Below, piece by piece: positions 60,481-64,000 of a stretch of 64,000 bases of DNA. This DNA is from Vanilla planifolia (taxonomy: Eukaryota; Streptophyta; Magnoliopsida; Asparagales; Orchidaceae), in NCBI GenBank assembly GCA_023846275.1, contig CM043875.1, positions 13,170,655 to 13,234,654 on the forward strand. Direction: 5' to 3'. The notes under the pieces were generated by a model, which saw only the letters and a list, made by a program, of their open reading frames with translations, was not told where the DNA came from and ran no database searches. Each line of letters begins with the position of its first letter. The first letter of the stretch is position 1. The translations under genes and the position numbers were made by a program.

Positions 60481-62199
60481 CTCAACCTTAAGATTTCATG
60501 ATAACAACATTGAATAAGTGACCAACTAAGAATGTTGATTAGTGTTCTTAGATTACTTGAAAGAATGGTAACATAAAGTGAGCTTATGAGTGACTTAGAT
60601 ATCAATTCAACACACTCAATATGATGCCCAAAATGATCAAATTTTTCTCAGAAAAAGCTCAAGCAAAAGCATAAGTTAAGTTAATTGTATGCATAAAAAA
60701 GATTTCACAAGAAAAGATAAAGATTATTTGTAAGTCTATGAAGAACTTTCAATTTGCATAACTCAAAGATGAAGCCAAGGAGGCTTATAAGAAAGAAGAA
60801 TCCTTTTCCAAGTCAAAGAATCAAAGAGCACATTTTGGGGACAACTTTGTCCTTAAGTACATATTAAAATTTATCTTATATAGCTTATTTTGATTGTACT
60901 TATTTTCATAAATGAGCCAAAAAATATAATTTTACATTGACTTAAATATTATGCTAAAGTTTGTTGAAGAATATTTTACAAATATAAGTGGTAAAAATAA
61001 GCATATAGAGATATGAGTTACATTTAATTTGAGTATACTAAGAATGTTTGGAATTGACATGTACTTGGTTTATGTTTGTTGAGTATGTGACAACCCACGA
61101 AAATCAGATGGTATATTAAAAATGATGTGTAATATGCAAGTAAAAAACATATGGTACCTAACAAAGTAAATAATACACAACATTAGTTAAACAAACACTA
61201 AAGGATTGCATAGGTATGCTTTCATTAATGCCTAATCCATTGTTGGTGATCTATAATTATTAGTTTATCAAGTCAGTTGGATTTTGTAAAAAATATATTT
61301 AGCAATTTTGTCAACATTTGTGAGCTCTTTAATGAACACTTTAATGCTATCTAAGCTTAATTGATAGCTATATGCCATTTGGATGCAGTTAGGTTAAATC
61401 TAAGAATGCAAGATAGATTTAATACATATATAAATACCTTTACTGTGGAAATTTCAAATTTGATGTGTAAAAACACTTTTTAATTAAAACAATAAACTAA
61501 GTTCTAGCTACATTCTTCTTCTACCTTACTTGACATCTCATTTAACTACTTTCTAACCTCCACAACATTTGTATCTACTATTATAAGCTTTTTGATAATC
61601 AAGAATCATTCTAACATTCTTTTCATGCTTTCATCTAATTCTCTAAGAATGTTTTCATGATGCATACATTTGGCATTTCATCCATATATAATACAATTGT
61701 TAGAATATTTATGTCATTTTTTTAGTGATGGGAAGGAGAACTTTTCATTTTGTTTGAATTATGTAAAATAATTATGTTTTAGCTAATATAACACAAATTA
61801 TGAAGGTAATCCATAATTATTCAAGGAAGCTTGGACTTAAGCATAAGAAAGAGCTATTTATATTGTGTCTCAGCCAACAACGTGTTTTAGCCCAAGGGAA
61901 AAAGACTTAACACGAGGTTATACTTTAGCCCTAAAAGAAGATACATGTGATACTCTCTCCACTATCTATAAAAAAGAGTGAAAAGGAAAGAGAGTTTGGC
62001 CCATATCCATGTTGTATTTTCATTCTTGTATTTTTTCTTTTTCTTATTTAAGTATGTAGAATATGATTATTATTACTAAAATTTTATATTATTTAAGAAT
62101 TACAAAAGGATTTTATAAGATATTACTCTCTCAATTCACCCTTTCCAACCCTTAAGTGTACCTTTGGGACCAACAACTAGTGTGAGAGTCAACTAATCT
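60481..62199. other. AT-rich sequence, no gene recognised
   Basis: It may contain the upstream part of the minus-strand copia element (right side) and leader sequence of the plus-strand copia gag fragment, but no domain was read. Confidence 0.35.
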
Positions 62200-63560
62200 T
62201 TGTAGGATTATTGCATGAAAAAAGCTCATTCCTTAATTTGAAGTTATCATCCCAAAAATCGATATGCAAGATCATGCACTAAAAATTGATTCAAAGATTT
62301 GAATCCTTAGAACATGGCTCAAACATTCATTTAAGGTGCTATAATGTGTAAGGGATAATTTATAGCCAGGCTAGCATTATTTAAAAGGATTCAATTTTAT
62401 TTCAAGAAGATGGGGATGAATTGATTCTATGGAACTAAGACTTAAAGATTTTGAATCACATAGGGAATGGATAATTCTCTCTCATATAGAATGAAGATGG
62501 AAGTGTTTTTAGGAATCCATTTCATGAATGGTCTCAAATGGAGATCTCCTCAGTTGAGATTTATGCTAAGGAAATCTCTTGTTTAAAGTAGATGTCTTTG
62601 TAGATGTTACATCAAATTATGCATGTTGAACTTAGAGAAAGCAATGTAGGAGAAGCTAGCTTATAATTAGTTATGAAGGAACTTTTTTGTTTATGTATCT
62701 AGGATAAATGTTTTATGACATGATAATTTTTTATTCCTCATGGTAAAACTATTTAAGAAAAGATTAGTTATTTTAGAAATTTGCTTAATGTTATTATATT
62801 GTGCTAATGATCATGTCAAAGGAGTGGATGACTTGATTGTGGCTATCAAGGAGGATAAAAACTCTAGTACTTATTATTTTTGACATGATTATTGAGTCCT
62901 TATCAGCTCATGGGTAGAAGAAGAACTAAAAGGTTGAAAATAAATAGACAATTAAAGAAGAAGAAGCCAATTATGTTGAAAGCCTCCTACTCATCATGCA
63001 CTTTCTATGGAGATGAAATGTAATATCTAATTAAACAAATACAAATCTTTTAATAAGATTGGAATAAATGCAATTGAGGTAAAATCTAAAATATCACTAA
63101 GAAATCTTATTCTAAGAAAAAACTATAAAGAATGTGGTGGAAAAAGGTCATTTGTTACACATGACTAAGTACACATGTACATATGGCCCTTATGAAGAGT
63201 TCAAGAAGAAAAAGAAGATGACCAAGGTTTTTACATGGAGTGACACAGAGGAATAAGGCTCTTCAAAGGTGGAACTTAGTGATAATGTGGCCAATGTTTA
63301 CTTGAGCTTGTGTGAACATGCAAAAAAAATTGAAACATTTTCATCTAGTCTCAAAGATGAAATTTCCAATGTATAATGAGCTCTTTGTCCCAAAATTAAT
63401 CTTGATCTTTTAAACTTGGATGGGTTGGGACAACCCAAGAGGATAATATCTTGGCAAGGTGAGAGAAGGATGACACATTTGGTATTTGTGCAAAACTCTA
63501 TTAATATAGTGTGGTTTAAAGATGCACTAAGCAGAAGATAGTGGGTATGACATATAGGAC
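62200..63560 (+). mobile_element. Ty1/copia gag fragment, decayed
   Basis: A degenerate zinc-knuckle region reads VVEKGHLLHMTKY near 63135-63175 (usual form CxxCxxxGHxxxxC). It is followed at 63200-63258 by FKKKKKMTKVFTWSDTEE and then NVANVYLSL. This is the gag end typical of plant Ty1/copia elements (lysine run, then ATWSDxE, then EVANLCLM). The upstream start is not resolved and the downstream pol is not recognised before the window ends. Confidence 0.6.
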
Positions 63561-64000
63561 CAAAAGAGCAAGGAGTAAACAATAATTAATGTTTGAGCGA
63601 GGAATCATTAAACAAAAAGTAGCTCTTGATAAGCTTCTTGGTGGAGGATTATAGGGATGAATTATATCACATTGACTAAGAAGAAATATATTCTAGTGCT
63701 TATATGATATACCATAGTCTTAAGATATGAAGAAATTTTTTGAGAGAGAAACCCTCTCAGGTCAAGGTGAGAAAACTAATAAGACAATACCTTAACATAA
63801 TGTGACTAGGGTATCACACTATAAGTGAAAAGATACATGAGTTGTCCAATTTTTTACTAGGCAAACAATGATTTAAAGAAACATTAAATGCATTTTTTTA
63901 TTATATCTTGTGTTTGCCACCAGTAAACAAACTTTTGAGGGGGTTAGGTTCAAAACATGAAAAACACAGTTTAAGTTGAGTTATTGTCTTGCAAAGGACA
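63561..64000. other. Window end, no gene recognised
   Basis: By position it could continue the copia element, but no domain could be read. Confidence 0.35.

Noticed and set aside
1..64000. Bacterial-type features, CRISPR arrays, tRNA or rRNA genes
   Set aside because: None were seen. The repeats are dispersed retroelement copies without regular short spacing, and no cloverleaf or rRNA sequence was recognised.

Overview
The window is plant nuclear DNA. It holds one recognisable intact gene, with 18 GT-AG introns, set in very AT-rich sequence made largely of old, inactivated retrotransposons. The composition, the plant L1-type LINEs and the degenerate repeats would fit a monocot such as a palm, but that placement is a low-confidence inference.

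Layout. At 0.66-2.3 kb there is a truncated LINE, and at 3.06-4.5 kb a Ty3/gypsy gag-protease relic. At 9.5-14.75 kb lies a decayed Ty3/gypsy element on the minus strand with two diverged LTRs and pol in the order RT, RNase H, integrase. At 15.8-19.9 kb three related LTR-like blocks alternate with two protease remnants. At 20.8-37.06 kb direct-repeat pairs (probably LTRs) surround a gypsy gag-PR-RT relic (23.2-25.4) and an old LINE (25.4-30.3). The gene is at 37,126-41,699. A 5.6 kb GC-rich LINE with a perfect 13-bp target-site duplication lies at 42,406-48,072 (minus). Another decayed LINE is at 49.4-53.05 kb. A decayed Ty1/copia pol lies at 57.76-60.48 kb (minus), split by a gypsy-type LTR-like block at 59.3-59.8. 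A copia gag fragment runs from 62.2 kb to near the window end.

The gene. Nineteen exons join without a frame break to a 965-residue leucine-rich-repeat receptor kinase of subfamily LRR-VIII-1, the group of Arabidopsis At5g49760 (HPCA1/CARD1) and At5g49770. It has a signal peptide, an LRR ectodomain, a cysteine cluster resembling the one reported to sense hydrogen peroxide in HPCA1, a transmembrane helix and an RD-type kinase with its catalytic motifs intact. No other intact host gene was recognised.

Main points for follow-up: (1) an LTR-like repeat reaches to within about 70 bp of the receptor kinase start codon, so the promoter may be LTR-derived; (2) the young-looking LINE has a perfect duplication but at least 13 in-frame stops, 11 of them TAG and several at conserved Trp positions, which suggests methylation-driven cytosine deamination; (3) nested and tandem LTR arrangements; (4) a perfect 19-bp hairpin in otherwise decayed DNA. 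All homologies were read by eye from translations. Element edges are approximate unless an exact duplication is quoted.
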